DNA of 5,541 bases from Verrucomicrobiota bacterium (GCA_021413535.1 JAIOQF010000229.1:1-5541); one strand, 5' to 3'. Numbered from the stretch's first letter, positions 1 to 4,955 are shown. Program-made: numbers and translations. The notes: generated by a model from the sequence alone, not told the origin.

Positions 1-50
1 ACCAGTAGATTTTCTTTGATGTAATGTTCACACTTCTCATCGTATTTCAT
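1..50 (-). CDS. possible start of a gene leaving the window at the left edge
   Basis: Reading leftward on the minus strand from an ATG at 48-50 gives an open frame of 16 codons to the window edge, starting MKYDEKCEHYIKENLL, a hydrophilic and plausible protein N-terminus. A GGGG lies only 2 bases before the ATG, too close to be a convincing ribosome-binding site. The start would abut the start region of the plus-strand gene at 59, leaving no room for separate promoters, so one of the two starts is probably wrong. Too little is visible to assign a function. Confidence 0.22.
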   Translation of the reverse strand, partial: MKYDEKCEHYIKENLL

Positions 51-58
51 TGCCCCGT

Positions 59-598
59 ATGACTGATTTGTGCCTTCTGGTACGCGCAAGCCTATGCCAC
101 TTCGATCGGGTGCGGACGAAACTAATCAAAGACGAACCACGTAACGAAATCAAAGACCTCTTTGAAGATTTGGTGAACAGGAAATTCGCCAAGCCGAAAG
201 AATATCAAGAGGTCGTTATGACTAAGCGTGTTTCAGCTTGGCTAAAGGCATGGAATCTGGCCGGTCGGTACAAGCGGGAGAAGGTCGGAGATTCCGATTT
301 TCATATTTACCTTCCATTTGTATCGCACCTCGACGGCAAAGTTGTTAGCGCGATCAAGCCATTTGATTTGAATAGGGGCGAGACGTCTGAAATTTACGAT
401 CACGGCGACCATTGGGTGAAGCGCATGTCGCGTTTGAGGGATAACGGCACGCTTCCGCCGAAGATGATCTTTGCAGTGCAGATGCCAACAACTGCAAAAG
501 AAGCAGCTGCAGCGGATGAGATATGTACACAACTCGGCGAATCTGGCGTGAAGGTTGTTCCGTTCGTTGAGCAGGCGCTGCAGCCGCTCGCTAGCTAA
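59..598 (+). CDS. hypothetical protein, possibly the C-terminal part of a DUF3037-like protein
   Basis: From the ATG at 59 the frame encodes 179 residues; a TTG at 50 would add three more. The frame is closed upstream by TGA at 17-19, and no Shine-Dalgarno sequence precedes either start. The protein is soluble, with no signal peptide or membrane segment. Features seen are an acidic/basic helix around residues 24-40 (DEPRNEIKDLFEDLV), a segment at 97-122 (SAIKPFDL, then DHGDHWVKRM) and a beta-alpha pattern near 135-170 ending in VKVVPF. From memory this order resembles the C-terminal half of DUF3037-type proteins of unknown function, whose N-terminal half is missing here. That similarity is weak and inferred. 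It could therefore be a 5'-truncated gene or a short independent protein. It converges with the terminase-like gene ending at 736. Confidence 0.6.
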   Translation: MTDLCLLVRASLCHFDRVRTKLIKDEPRNEIKDLFEDLVNRKFAKPKEYQEVVMTKRVSAWLKAWNLAGRYKREKVGDSDFHIYLPFVSHLDGKVVSAIKPFDLNRGETSEIYDHGDHWVKRMSRLRDNGTLPPKMIFAVQMPTTAKEAAAADEICTQLGESGVKVVPFVEQALQPLAS

Positions 599-630
599 GG
601 TCACACATTTCACTATCTCGATCTTGGACA

Positions 631-667
631 GGCGTTGCGCGGCCGCGACAAGCCGCTCGCCAACGCC
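631..667. repeat. inverted repeat between convergent genes
   Basis: GGCGTTG (631-637) and CAACGCC (661-667) form a 7-bp stem around a 23-base GC-rich loop, with a perfect 10-bp palindrome GCCAATTGGC overlapping its end at 668-677. It lies in the 137-base gap where the plus-strand gene ending at 598 and the minus-strand gene ending at 736 converge, so a bidirectional transcription end is possible. No T-run follows on either strand, so I do not call it an intrinsic terminator. Confidence 0.3.
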
Positions 668-735
668 GCCAATTGGCAACTTTGGTATCGACGAACACGT
701 GGGACGTCTTCTTAACGAGAAAAATACGAAAAACA

Positions 736-1293
736 CTAGAGTGCTCGTCGACCGCCGTTTCCAGTGACCTGCGCTTCTTCCAAAGCTGCTAGAATCTTCC
801 TCTTGGTATCCAGGTCTAGATTTAGAGTCGACACGTCAACGTTGAAATCTCCACTTTGCGTCGGCAGAAATTTCTTGTCGGCTTCGACCGTCACCGTGTT
901 TCGATCGCCGAATTTGTCGGGGCGCACTTTAGAAAGATACCATCGGGCATTCTGAGTGGCCGTCTTTACATCGCTCTTATCCATGATTGCGTCGCGGATG
1001 CAGCCTTCAGCCTCGTCGGCCACTTCGTCGCGTTCAGCTAGAAATGCAGCCCGCACGTCGGCCCAATCGTTGCGTTGCAACAATTCGGTGACGGTTTCAC
1101 GGACGCAGCCAAGCCGCGTCGCGATTGTTGCTTTGATTCCGCCTGTCCCTTCCAGTGCGGCGAGAAACGCAGATTTTGTATAGCGAGAAGCGCGGACTCT
1201 TTTTTTACCAACTGAACTTGAATTCAATACACGCTTACGCATTCGCGCTCGCTTTAACTGCATTGATCGGGCATAGGTTGCACCTTGCGACAT
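736..1293 (-). CDS. helix-turn-helix protein resembling phage terminase small subunit
   Basis: This 185-residue protein has a basic N-terminus (residues 13-40, rich in Lys/Arg), then a helix-turn-helix at about 42-75 with the pattern 'LEGTGGIKATIATRLGCVRE' leading to TV..LL, then a helical acidic region (86-105). The segment 108-130 (DVKTATQNARWYLSK, then KFGD) is typical of small proteins annotated as terminase small subunit or as HTH proteins in phage packaging modules. In phages TerS binds the pac/cos site and hands DNA to the large terminase. The ATG at 1293 is favoured because AAAAGG lies 8 bases upstream; later Met codons at residues 11 and 18 lack such a site. A run of seven A in the coding strand (1200-1206) sits near residues 29-31. 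No large terminase follows in the visible 735 bases. It may instead be a DNA-binding regulator. Confidence 0.75.
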   Translation of the reverse strand: MSQGATYARSMQLKRARMRKRVLNSSSVGKKRVRASRYTKSAFLAALEGTGGIKATIATRLGCVRETVTELLQRNDWADVRAAFLAERDEVADEAEGCIRDAIMDKSDVKTATQNARWYLSKVRPDKFGDRNTVTVEADKKFLPTQSGDFNVDVSTLNLDLDTKRKILAALEEAQVTGNGGRRAL

Positions 1294-1329
1294 CGTGGAT
1301 GCCTTTTTCTGCGGCGGATTGGGATGCGT

Positions 1330-1353
1330 TAGGCTCGACGGCAGGCGAGCCTA
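1330..1353. repeat. 8-bp perfect stem-loop between divergent starts
   Basis: TAGGCTCG (1330-1337) and CGAGCCTA (1346-1353) pair perfectly across an 8-base loop; allowing one bulge, GCGT/ACGC extends the stem to 11 pairs. It lies 37 bases upstream of the TerS-like start at 1293 and 22 bases upstream of the plus-strand small frame at 1376. It could be an operator for divergent transcription or a structure in the mRNA that continues from the recombinase gene. No T-run follows. Confidence 0.45.
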
Positions 1354-1375
1354 CGCGTCAAGGCGACACTTGTAA

Positions 1376-1501
1376 ATGGCGGATTTTAAAACTCGACGGG
1401 CGCAACCGATGTGCGTCAGAGTGATCAGTGAGAAGAAAGTTGCCATTGAGAATGGTTGTATTGAGACGGTATGTCCCTTTGCCGATCTTTGCATGGTTTA
1501 G
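1376..1501 (+). CDS. possible 41-residue cysteine-containing small protein
   Basis: An ATG at 1376 opens a frame of 41 codons ending in TAG at 1499-1501, with an alternative internal ATG at 1409 giving 30 residues. The C-terminal half has a protein-like alternation of charged and hydrophobic residues and four cysteines (residue 13, then a cluster GCIETVCPFADLC near 29-39), a spacing that could bind metal. AAGG lies 12 bases before the first ATG, a long spacing. It is antisense to the minus-strand transcription of both neighbours and sits in the only sizeable gap (229 bases) of the gene row. I do not recognise a family, and the minus strand is also open over much of this stretch. Confidence 0.33.
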   Translation: MADFKTRRAQPMCVRVISEKKVAIENGCIETVCPFADLCMV

Positions 1502-1522
1502 CGACATGGGGAAATCGCTGCA

Positions 1523-2266
1523 TTAGTCGCGGCTGAGAGGCTTTTGCGCTCGGCGACGTTTCCGCAAAAAACCGTACAGGTATTTTTCACGCCAGTCGTG
1601 GAGAGTCATTGGGCTGATTTTCGTTAGCCGGTGAATCTCGCGAAGAGGCATATCATCGGCAAAGTATTGAAGCACGTCTTCCAATGTCAGCTCCCGAAAT
1701 CTTTTTTTGTATCCTGGCTTTGCCGTGACTGGACGCCCTGCCCGTTTGGTCGAAGCGCGCATTCCTCGGCGTGTTTGTATCGCGTCTTGTTCGTCTTCGG
1801 ACAAGTCAGGATCGTGAATCGATACTAACGGCACATCCGAAATGGCTGCGAGTACCGCGTCAATTTCTTCTTGGCATGGGCGAACGTAGCGGTTGTGAAC
1901 AGGATGATATGATCTCCCTCGAAATGCACGATTTGAAGTTTCGATGGCAATGAAGGCATTTTGCTTTTTTGCAAAGCGCGACACCTTGCGCCATTTCTCC
2001 AGCGTCGCCTCGTCATTGGCGCGGCCGATCCAGCGGCAAGTTCGAATTACGTGCACCCCCATCGAGTGAAGCATTCTCTTACACTCGCTGATTTGGCCAG
2101 CGATGTGCGGTCTTTGGCCATCAGTGGATTCGCGGCCCACCAAAATACAGCGTTGGTTTGGATGATTCTGCAAGTATTGAAAAATGTGCGGGACGAATTT
2201 ACTAAGTTTTGGCGATGTAACATGCAGAATCTCACGTTCACGTTTTCGAGAAATGTACCGACTCAT
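1523..2266 (-). CDS. resolvase-like serine recombinase with C-terminal helix-turn-helix
   Basis: This 247-residue protein carries the hallmarks of the serine recombinase catalytic domain: a strand followed by GRESTDGQ (residues 44-51) with the nucleophile candidate Ser47 and Arg45, then a Q..ECKRML..MG helix, and the motif SNRAFRGR (111-118), matching the family's DRLxR segment with Arg113 and Arg116 kept but Asn112 where Asp is usual. A GRP hinge (178-180) and a helix-turn-helix with TLEDVLQYF...MPLREIHRLTKISPMTLHDWR (about 194-226) follow, ending in a basic tail. Such enzymes cut and rejoin DNA through a phosphoserine link, acting as resolvases, invertases or transposases. The protein starts with about 38 residues before the first catalytic strand, which is unusual. 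The start is supported by GAGGG 6 bases upstream, and the DUF1580 gene ends 26 bases before it, so the two are likely co-transcribed. Confidence 0.8.
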   Translation of the reverse strand: MSRYISRKREREILHVTSPKLSKFVPHIFQYLQNHPNQRCILVGRESTDGQRPHIAGQISECKRMLHSMGVHVIRTCRWIGRANDEATLEKWRKVSRFAKKQNAFIAIETSNRAFRGRSYHPVHNRYVRPCQEEIDAVLAAISDVPLVSIHDPDLSEDEQDAIQTRRGMRASTKRAGRPVTAKPGYKKRFRELTLEDVLQYFADDMPLREIHRLTKISPMTLHDWREKYLYGFLRKRRRAQKPLSRD

Positions 2267-2292
2267 CGATCGCCCTCGCCGATTGGCTGCGT

Positions 2293-2592
2293 TTACCAGC
2301 GTTCACGATCGAGAATCGCATTGGCGCGTTCGACGTTTCGCTTCGATTGTGAGGGGCTAAATTGAGATGACGCAGAGCACCCATTCAGCGCACCAATGAA
2401 GCGCAACACGGCTTGCGCGGACGTCTGCATGCCGGCTGGATAGATGACTGTTTCTAAACGAATGCCTTTCACGCCCCGTGTCGCCCAGCGGTGGATGGTC
2501 GAGAGGTGGAGCGGCTTTCCCTTCTTTTGCAAGAATGGCAGGCGGCAGGCTTGTTTTAAACTCAATGGCGTTTCAACCGTAACGTCGATCAT
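2293..2592 (-). CDS. DUF1580 domain-containing protein
   Basis: This is a 99-residue protein. Residues 8-50 carry the pattern TPLSLKQACRLPFL, then STIHRWATRGVKGIRLET, followed by a short basic/aromatic stretch and AVLRFI near 61-66. That is the DUF1580 pattern, a small winged-helix/MerR-excisionase-like fold known chiefly from planctomycetes and usually found in mobile elements beside recombinases. A role as excisionase or regulator is inferred from fold and context, not shown. GAGGAG ends 5 bases before the ATG at 2592, a strong ribosome-binding site, but that site forms one arm of an 11-bp hairpin. The C-terminal 30 residues are Ser-, Asn- and Arg-rich. It sits upstream of the resolvase-like gene on the same strand. 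Confidence 0.85.
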   Translation of the reverse strand: MIDVTVETPLSLKQACRLPFLQKKGKPLHLSTIHRWATRGVKGIRLETVIYPAGMQTSAQAVLRFIGALNGCSASSQFSPSQSKRNVERANAILDRERW

Positions 2593-2597
2593 TGGTA

Positions 2598-2627
2598 CTC
2601 CTCATCGCGAAGCTTTGCGATGAGGAG
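2598..2627 (-). promoter_or_regulatory. hairpin sequestering the DUF1580 ribosome-binding site
   Basis: CTCCTCATCGC (2598-2608) and GCGATGAGGAG (2617-2627) are perfect 11-bp inverted arms around 8 bases, and three inner pairs continue the symmetry after one mismatch. In the minus-strand transcript the arm next to the gene is the GAGGAG Shine-Dalgarno (2598-2603), which would be fully paired with CUCCUC, 5 bases from the start codon. It may control translation, or act in DNA as a palindromic binding site. Confidence 0.65.
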
Positions 2628-2649
2628 AGAATCAGGGCTGGTCTGGAAT

Positions 2650-2674
2650 GGAATAATTCGGTGATATTTATTCC
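2650..2674. repeat. inverted GGAATAA half-sites, 25-bp unit
   Basis: GGAATAA (2650-2656) and its complement TTATTCC (2668-2674) are separated by 11 bases, 25 bp end to end. The right half is part of a 13-base direct repeat ATTTATTCCGGCG (2666-2678 and 2749-2761). With the second unit at 2724-2757 it makes four copies of the same heptamer in alternating orientation in 108 bp, which suggests binding sites for a dimeric protein. Confidence 0.6.
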
Positions 2675-2698
2675 GGCGCGCAACCGCTTTTGCGCGCC
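2675..2698. repeat. GC-rich 9-bp stem-loop
   Basis: GGCGCGCAA (2675-2683) and TTGCGCGCC (2690-2698) form a perfect stem around the 6-base loop CCGCTT. It directly abuts the right half-site at 2668-2674, 53 bases beyond the end of the gene at 2751 on the minus strand. The stem is strong enough to act as a transcription terminator, but the following minus-strand bases (GGAATAAATATC) contain no U-run, so a structural or protein-binding role is equally possible. Confidence 0.5.
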
Positions 2699-2723
2699 CT
2701 TAAATCGAGTCAAAATCTAGTGT

Positions 2724-2757
2724 GGAATAAAAGAACGATCTTGACAGCATTTATTCC
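2724..2757. repeat. inverted GGAATAAA half-sites, 34-bp unit
   Basis: GGAATAAA (2724-2731) and TTTATTCC (2750-2757) are perfect 8-bp inverted arms with an 18-base spacer, 34 bp end to end. The right half overlaps the stop codon of the gene ending at 2751. It is the partner of the 25-bp unit at 2650-2674. Confidence 0.6.
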
Positions 2758-3233
2758 GGCGACTCCCTCTGACGCTTACGATGGCGGTCGATTGCGCGTT
2801 TTACTTCACGTCCGGACGGCAGATTATGCAGTGCCGCTAGGTCCGCGTAAGACTTTGGGCGGTGTTGCTCCCAGAGTTCAGCAATGTGTTTATCCATTTG
2901 GGCGTTGGTGTCTTTTGGCCGTCCGCGTCGCTTTGAGCCTGCTCGTTTATGCGGCGAAACGTCAGGATGTTCTGCTTCGACAAACACAGATAAGAACGGG
3001 CGAACGGCGTTCCATTGAATACGGGCGTAGTGGAAGTCTCCCCGGCTGAGATAATCCGCGAGTTCGGCCACTCCGGCCACAAGCTTTTGGTCGTATCGCT
3101 GCTTCGCCATCTCAATCGCGCATTCGCGCGCTTTGATGGCGGCATTCATCATGCATCGCGAATCTGTGACCTGCGTTTCGAAGATTTCCTTCATCGCATC
3201 CTGTAATGGTGCAAAAGCCGCCGACAACTGCAT
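2751..3233 (-). CDS. hypothetical DNA-binding-like protein of a mobile element
   Basis: The ATG at 3233 is chosen because GGAGG (complement of 3241-3245) lies 7 bases upstream; an upstream in-frame ATG at 3263 would add ten residues but lacks such a site. The 160-residue product is mostly helical at residues 1-88, with no membrane segment. A basic stretch RAGSKRRGRPKD (97-108) resembles an AT-hook core (GRP) and precedes a compact helical part (111-150: AELWEQHRPKSYADLAALHNLP, split around 129) that looks like a helix-turn-helix. I do not recognise the family. Being first behind the integrase region and upstream of DUF1580 on the same strand, it may be a regulator or replication/partner protein of the element, which is inference only. 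Confidence 0.75.
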   Translation of the reverse strand: MQLSAAFAPLQDAMKEIFETQVTDSRCMMNAAIKARECAIEMAKQRYDQKLVAGVAELADYLSRGDFHYARIQWNAVRPFLSVFVEAEHPDVSPHKRAGSKRRGRPKDTNAQMDKHIAELWEQHRPKSYADLAALHNLPSGREVKRAIDRHRKRQRESPE

Positions 3234-3240
3234 TGGTTTT

Positions 3241-3245
3241 CCTCC
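3241..3245 (-). promoter_or_regulatory. Shine-Dalgarno deciding the start at 3233
   Basis: The minus strand reads GGAGGAAAACCAATG, a near-perfect ribosome-binding site 7 bases before the ATG at 3233. It makes this start preferable to the in-frame ATG at 3263, within whose coding stretch the site would otherwise lie. Confidence 0.8.
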
Positions 3246-3267
3246 ATTTAAGCCCACCACCATTACT

Positions 3268-3480
3268 TTAGTCGATTGAAGAAATCACTTTGACGGCAAG
3301 CTCAAGATTGTTCTCTGTGTAGAGTTCCGTTGTACGCAATTGCGTATGTTCAAGGACAGCTTGCGCAGCCACCGCACCGAACGCACATCGAATTTCGGTC
3401 GTCGCTGTGTGACGTCATTGATTAGGTGAGCGGTAGCGTTTTGAAAGTCGATCGATGGCCTTGGCTAGCGCATCAAAAGT
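3268..3480 (-). pseudogene. C-terminal remnant of a second tyrosine recombinase
   Basis: Reading leftward, codons up to TGA at 3415-3417 give DALAKAIDRL..YRSPNQ, and directly after it RHTATTEI, then AAQAVLEHTQLRTTELYTEN, and the frame ends with TAA at 3268-3270. Aligned with the intact integrase (SPNRLRHTAGT..., QAILGHSNLRTTEIYAEKN) this is box II through the nucleophile tyrosine, with the TGA exactly where the Leu of 'SPNxLRHTA' belongs. It still has box II His, the LEH histidine and the Tyr, but lacks the N-terminal and core-binding parts. It differs from the intact gene at more than half of the aligned positions, so it is not a simple duplication. The fragment starts right behind the stop of the intact integrase and ends 34 bases before the next gene. 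The upstream boundary is uncertain; the frame is open back to about 3522. Confidence 0.85.
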
Positions 3481-3528
3481 AGATCGACATGAAATGATTC
3501 TCTCCACGTAGCAAATCTGCCCGCTTCA

Positions 3529-4794
3529 TTAGCCCATCGCAGACATGATTTTGGTCGCGATTTTGTGATTCTTTTCGGCATAAATTTCTGTGGTGCGCAA
3601 ATTAGAATGACCCAATATCGCCTGCGCGCCCTCGACATTGAATCGCGCGCGAACGTTTGTGCCGGCCGTGTGCCGCAGTCGATTTGGGGACCAAAAATGC
3701 TCCTTGCGCCACTGTTTCCGTTGGAGCGCTCTTGCTTCAGCGGATTTCTCAGTGTCGTCGAGTTTCGCCAGCGTTGCTTCCGGGTACGGAAAGGCTTTTT
3801 CGCAACCGCATCTAACCGCCACTAGGTACGAGTTTCGGTTGTAGCTGCCACCGAGGATTCGTTGGGGCTGGCGCTGGCGATTACTTCCCGGCACGTTCCC
3901 GCAGGAAAGTGGCGTTTTGCGGGAAGCCGAGAGTTTTGTCCGTCGTTCAGCGTCGGCCTCCTTTGGACTGAACAAAAACTCTGCGGGATTGGGTCGTAGA
4001 AATGGCTTTAGAATCTCCTGCGCACGCGGTCCAATTTGAATCGACTTTTCGATTCCCAGATGCTGCGTTTTGTGGCGCGATGGCGTGTATGTCCACGTCT
4101 CCCCCGTGGTGTTCAAATCCATTCCTCGGATCAGTACAACCTCGCCCGGCCTCATGCCCGTGAGCAACTGAAGCTGAATCATTGCCTTGATCTGCCTCGA
4201 AACGAACGGATACACCATCGCCGCGTGCTCTTCGGCTATTCCCTTCACGGGCGCTGTCTCACACGCTTTGGATCGACCCGATCGCAGCCCCTCCACCGTT
4301 GTCAGTGACTGATGCACTGACACAGGCAGGAATTCATTTCCGACACACCACTTGAAAAACCGTTTTACTCGTCCGACGTTGCGGTTGATCGTCTTCCTGC
4401 ACCAGCCGATGCGGATCATTTCGTCGATTACTGCTTTCAGTTTCAACGGGCCGAAATCGCGGGCCGGTGTTGCACCGTAAAGCTTTCGCAGTGGGCGCAG
4501 GGCGTAACGGATGTTCTGTTGTTCGCTGCTGCGCTCGCCGTTGATTGTCGGGTACGCCTCCATGCAGTGCTGGCGGTACGACACCAGCAATTCGCTGATC
4601 GTGACACCATCGTGGCACACCAGCGTGCGTCCTGCCGCCAGCCACTCGGCCGTAAGGCGGTCGTACTCGTTGCGGCTCGTCTTTGAGTTCCACGGGCCGA
4701 GAAGATGGTCTTTTCCGCTCAGGGTCACAATCGCCTGTCCAGACTGTTTGTGGCAGCGATACGACGGAATGAAGTTTTCTTTGACGCGAGGCAT
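3529..4794 (-). CDS. site-specific tyrosine recombinase (integrase)
   Basis: This 421-residue enzyme integrates and excises its element by strand exchange through a phosphotyrosine link. The N-terminal arm part (about 1-55: YRCHKQSGQAIVTLSGKDH, LGPWNSKTSRNEYDRLTAEW) is of the planctomycete integrase type. A core-binding SAM-like domain spans about 64-165. Catalytic residues visible are Arg215 (TGMRPGEV), Lys242 (RHKTQH), Arg374 in SPNRLRHTA, His396 (LGH) and the nucleophile Tyr405 (TTEIYAEKN). Asn371 stands where the first His of HxxR is usual. About 90 residues (280-368), with CGC at 329-331 and KAFPYPE, are inserted before box II, as in other planctomycete integrases I recall. The start has GGAG 6 bases upstream. 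The tRNA fragment 118 bases upstream is its probable attachment site. All key parts are present, so it is likely functional. Confidence 0.95.
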   Translation of the reverse strand: MPRVKENFIPSYRCHKQSGQAIVTLSGKDHLLGPWNSKTSRNEYDRLTAEWLAAGRTLVCHDGVTISELLVSYRQHCMEAYPTINGERSSEQQNIRYALRPLRKLYGATPARDFGPLKLKAVIDEMIRIGWCRKTINRNVGRVKRFFKWCVGNEFLPVSVHQSLTTVEGLRSGRSKACETAPVKGIAEEHAAMVYPFVSRQIKAMIQLQLLTGMRPGEVVLIRGMDLNTTGETWTYTPSRHKTQHLGIEKSIQIGPRAQEILKPFLRPNPAEFLFSPKEADAERRTKLSASRKTPLSCGNVPGSNRQRQPQRILGGSYNRNSYLVAVRCGCEKAFPYPEATLAKLDDTEKSAEARALQRKQWRKEHFWSPNRLRHTAGTNVRARFNVEGAQAILGHSNLRTTEIYAEKNHKIATKIMSAMG

Positions 4795-4814
4795 AGAGGG
4801 CTCCTTTTGAAGCT

Positions 4815-4836
4815 AAAAACGGAAAATTCCGTTTTT
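4815..4836. terminator. bidirectional terminator-like palindrome in the integrase leader
   Basis: AAAAACGGAA (4815-4824) and TTCCGTTTTT (4827-4836) are perfect 10-bp arms separated by AA, with outer arms GAAGC (4809-4813) and GCTTC (4841-4845) extending it imperfectly. The A-run, stem, T-run order fits an intrinsic terminator in both directions, though the GC core is only three pairs. It sits 20 bases upstream of the integrase start, so it would insulate integrase from read-through of the WD40/tRNA side, or serve as an operator or integrase-binding site. Confidence 0.5.
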
Positions 4837-4856
4837 GCAGGCTTCTTCGGGCCGCT

Positions 4857-4873
4857 CTTTCCAACGCGGAAAG
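4857..4873. repeat. short inverted repeat in the integrase upstream region
   Basis: CTTTCC (4857-4862) and GGAAAG (4868-4873) flank AACGC. It shares the GGAA/TTCC core with the larger palindrome 20 bases away. Both lie between the attachment core and the integrase start, where arm-type integrase sites are common, but nothing in the sequence proves binding. Confidence 0.3.
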
Positions 4874-4911
4874 GTACGCTAAGTAGTGCGTTCGGCGTGT
4901 TTTACGATCAA

Positions 4912-4953
4912 AGCGGGCGATGGGAGTCGAACCCACAACAGCTAGCTTGGAAG
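4912..4953 (-). other. 3' part of tRNA-Gly(UCC), putative integrase attachment core
   Basis: On the minus strand the fragment starts with the anticodon loop CTTCCAA (anticodon TCC, glycine), then the 3' anticodon stem GCTAG, variable bases CTGTT, T-stem GTGGG, T-loop TTCGACT, CCCAT, acceptor strand CGCCCGC and discriminator T; CCA is not encoded. The bases before it (GCTCAT) do not pair with GCTAG, and no GCGGGCG acceptor partner exists up to the WD40 gene, so this is not a functional tRNA gene. A copy beginning at the anticodon loop and running to the 3' end is the known form of att cores used by tyrosine recombinases that insert in tRNA genes. The adjacent integrase reads away from it on the same strand. 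Confidence 0.85.
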
Positions 4954-4955
4954 AT

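Noticed and set aside
599..711. Protein-like reading after the stop at 598 in the same frame (HYLDLGQALRGRDKPL...)
   Set aside because: It has no start codon with a ribosome-binding site and is under 40 residues; the opposite strand of the same stretch is similarly open, so neither can be supported.
1..735. Second copy of the tRNA-Gly core as the far end of the element
   Set aside because: Only very short chance matches such as CTTGGA near 624 are present; the far att site is not in this window.
1155..1424. Plus-strand open frame of 89 codons opposite the TerS-like start
   Set aside because: It covers the conserved N-terminal part of the TerS-like gene antisense and has no motif or ribosome-binding site.
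1425..1523. Minus-strand 32-codon frame whose ATG overlaps the recombinase stop as TAATG
   Set aside because: The coupling geometry is attractive, but the peptide is rich in Gln, His and Ser with no motif and lies opposite the more protein-like plus-strand frame.
1961..2365. Plus-strand open frame of 134 codons opposite the recombinase
   Set aside because: It is antisense to the catalytic motif of the serine recombinase and shows no domain.
2709..2746. TTGACT (minus strand) and TTGACA (plus strand, 2741-2746) as -35 boxes
   Set aside because: Neither has an acceptable -10 box 16-18 bases downstream, and sigma-70 spacing rules are uncertain for planctomycetes.
2690..3049. Plus-strand open frame of 119 codons opposite the 160-residue gene
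   Set aside because: It runs through the inverted repeats and antisense to a gene with a strong start site; composition is not protein-like.
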